The notes under the pieces are model-generated. The model had not been told where the DNA came from, ran no database searches, and worked only from the letters and a program-made list of their open reading frames with translations. 6,505 nucleotides of DNA. Origin: Bacillota bacterium. GTDB taxonomy: Bacteria > Bacillota > Bacilli > Calditerricolales > Calditerricolaceae. Positions 6,249 through 6,505 of the stretch are shown here, one piece after another (the stretch's first letter is position 1; the number at the start of each line of letters is the position of its first letter). A program made the translations under genes and the position numbers. The stretch covers positions 1-6,505 of the forward strand of contig PKQU01000120.1 in assembly GCA_017577925.1 (NCBI GenBank), read 5' to 3'.

Positions 6249-6505
6249 TTATTGGTTCACGTCCGCGTTCGTTGTCGCCGGTAGATCTTCCCGGCCGGAA
6301 AGCGAAAAACGCCGCGTCGCGAGGCTGACCAAAATCATGACCGCCACGTTTACGACCAACGCCACGATCCCGACGTTTAAATCTTTCACCGCTTGGGGGA
6401 ATTCGGGAAATAGGGTGTCAAGCGTGGTATTCGTCATGGTAATCAAGGTGACCGTCGCCACTCCCGCGATAATCCCCGCCGCCGCCCCCTGTTTGGTGAC
6501 GATCT
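6249..6505 (-). CDS. Sodium:solute symporter family transporter (partial, C-terminal 85 residues)
   Basis: The minus-strand frame is open to the right window edge, so the visible part is the C-terminus of a longer protein. Reading from the edge it gives IVTKQGAAAGIIAGVATVTL, then MTNTTLDTLFPEFPQAVKDL, then a hydrophobic helix NVGIVALVVNVAVMILVSLA, and a polar tail ending NADVNQ before TAA. The pattern of a short loop VTKQGAxAG, a membrane helix, an extracytoplasmic loop and a last helix ending in SLATR resembles the end of bacterial SSS-family symporters, which couple solute uptake to sodium. Family assignment rests on this short segment, and the substrate is unknown. A GTG at 6459-6461 (complement) could be taken for a start but lies mid-helix. 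It is probably co-transcribed with the downstream amidohydrolase. Confidence 0.72.
   Translation of the reverse strand, partial: IVTKQGAAAGIIAGVATVTLITMTNTTLDTLFPEFPQAVKDLNVGIVALVVNVAVMILVSLATRRFSLSGREDLPATTNADVNQ

Noticed and set aside
6249..6461. Treating the right-edge frame as a complete 70-residue membrane protein starting at GTG.
   Set aside because: The frame stays open to the window edge with transporter-like sequence, no ribosome binding site precedes the GTG, and the GTG falls within a predicted membrane helix.

Overview
The window looks like a chromosomal segment of a GC-rich Gram-positive bacterium, probably a Bacillales-type (possibly thermophilic) Firmicute. The grounds are strong AGGAGG ribosome binding sites, Bacillus-like ThiC and AcoA proteins, a classic TPP riboswitch with an intrinsic terminator, and strongly G/C-ending codons. 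The host guess rests on recalled family resemblance, not on a database search. No mobile element, CRISPR array, rRNA or tRNA was seen.

Layout. At the left edge, on the minus strand, lies the N-terminal 90 residues of the acetoin dehydrogenase E1 alpha subunit (acoA), cut by the window end. It diverges across a 194-base regulatory gap from a plus-strand RluA-family pseudouridine synthase. That gap holds overlapping candidate acoA promoters and a perfect 17-bp inverted repeat. Next comes a 351-base non-coding leader with a sigma-A-like promoter, a complete TPP riboswitch aptamer and a strong intrinsic terminator, followed by thiC (start at 1801, well downstream of the longest open frame). thiC ends at a clear terminator. 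A promoter overlapping that terminator's T-tract drives a two-gene unit: a membrane-anchored SPFH-domain protein and, 21 bases later, a small ribbon-helix-helix protein. This unit is closed by its own terminator.

On the right, on the minus strand, the C-terminus of a probable sodium:solute symporter (cut by the window end) is followed 59 bases later by a complete M20-family aminoacyl amidohydrolase. The two are probably co-transcribed as an uptake-plus-hydrolysis pair. This unit converges with the SPFH/RHH unit across a hairpin-rich gap.

The genes form independent units: acetoin catabolism, RNA modification, thiamine pyrimidine synthesis under TPP control, a membrane SPFH/RHH pair of unknown role, and amino-acid conjugate scavenging. 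TPP is the cofactor of the E1 enzyme encoded by acoA, so thiC and acoA are metabolically connected, though nothing in the sequence shows co-regulation. The least explained part is the SPFH/RHH pair, whose promoter carries a 10-bp palindrome over the -10 box that the RHH protein could plausibly bind.
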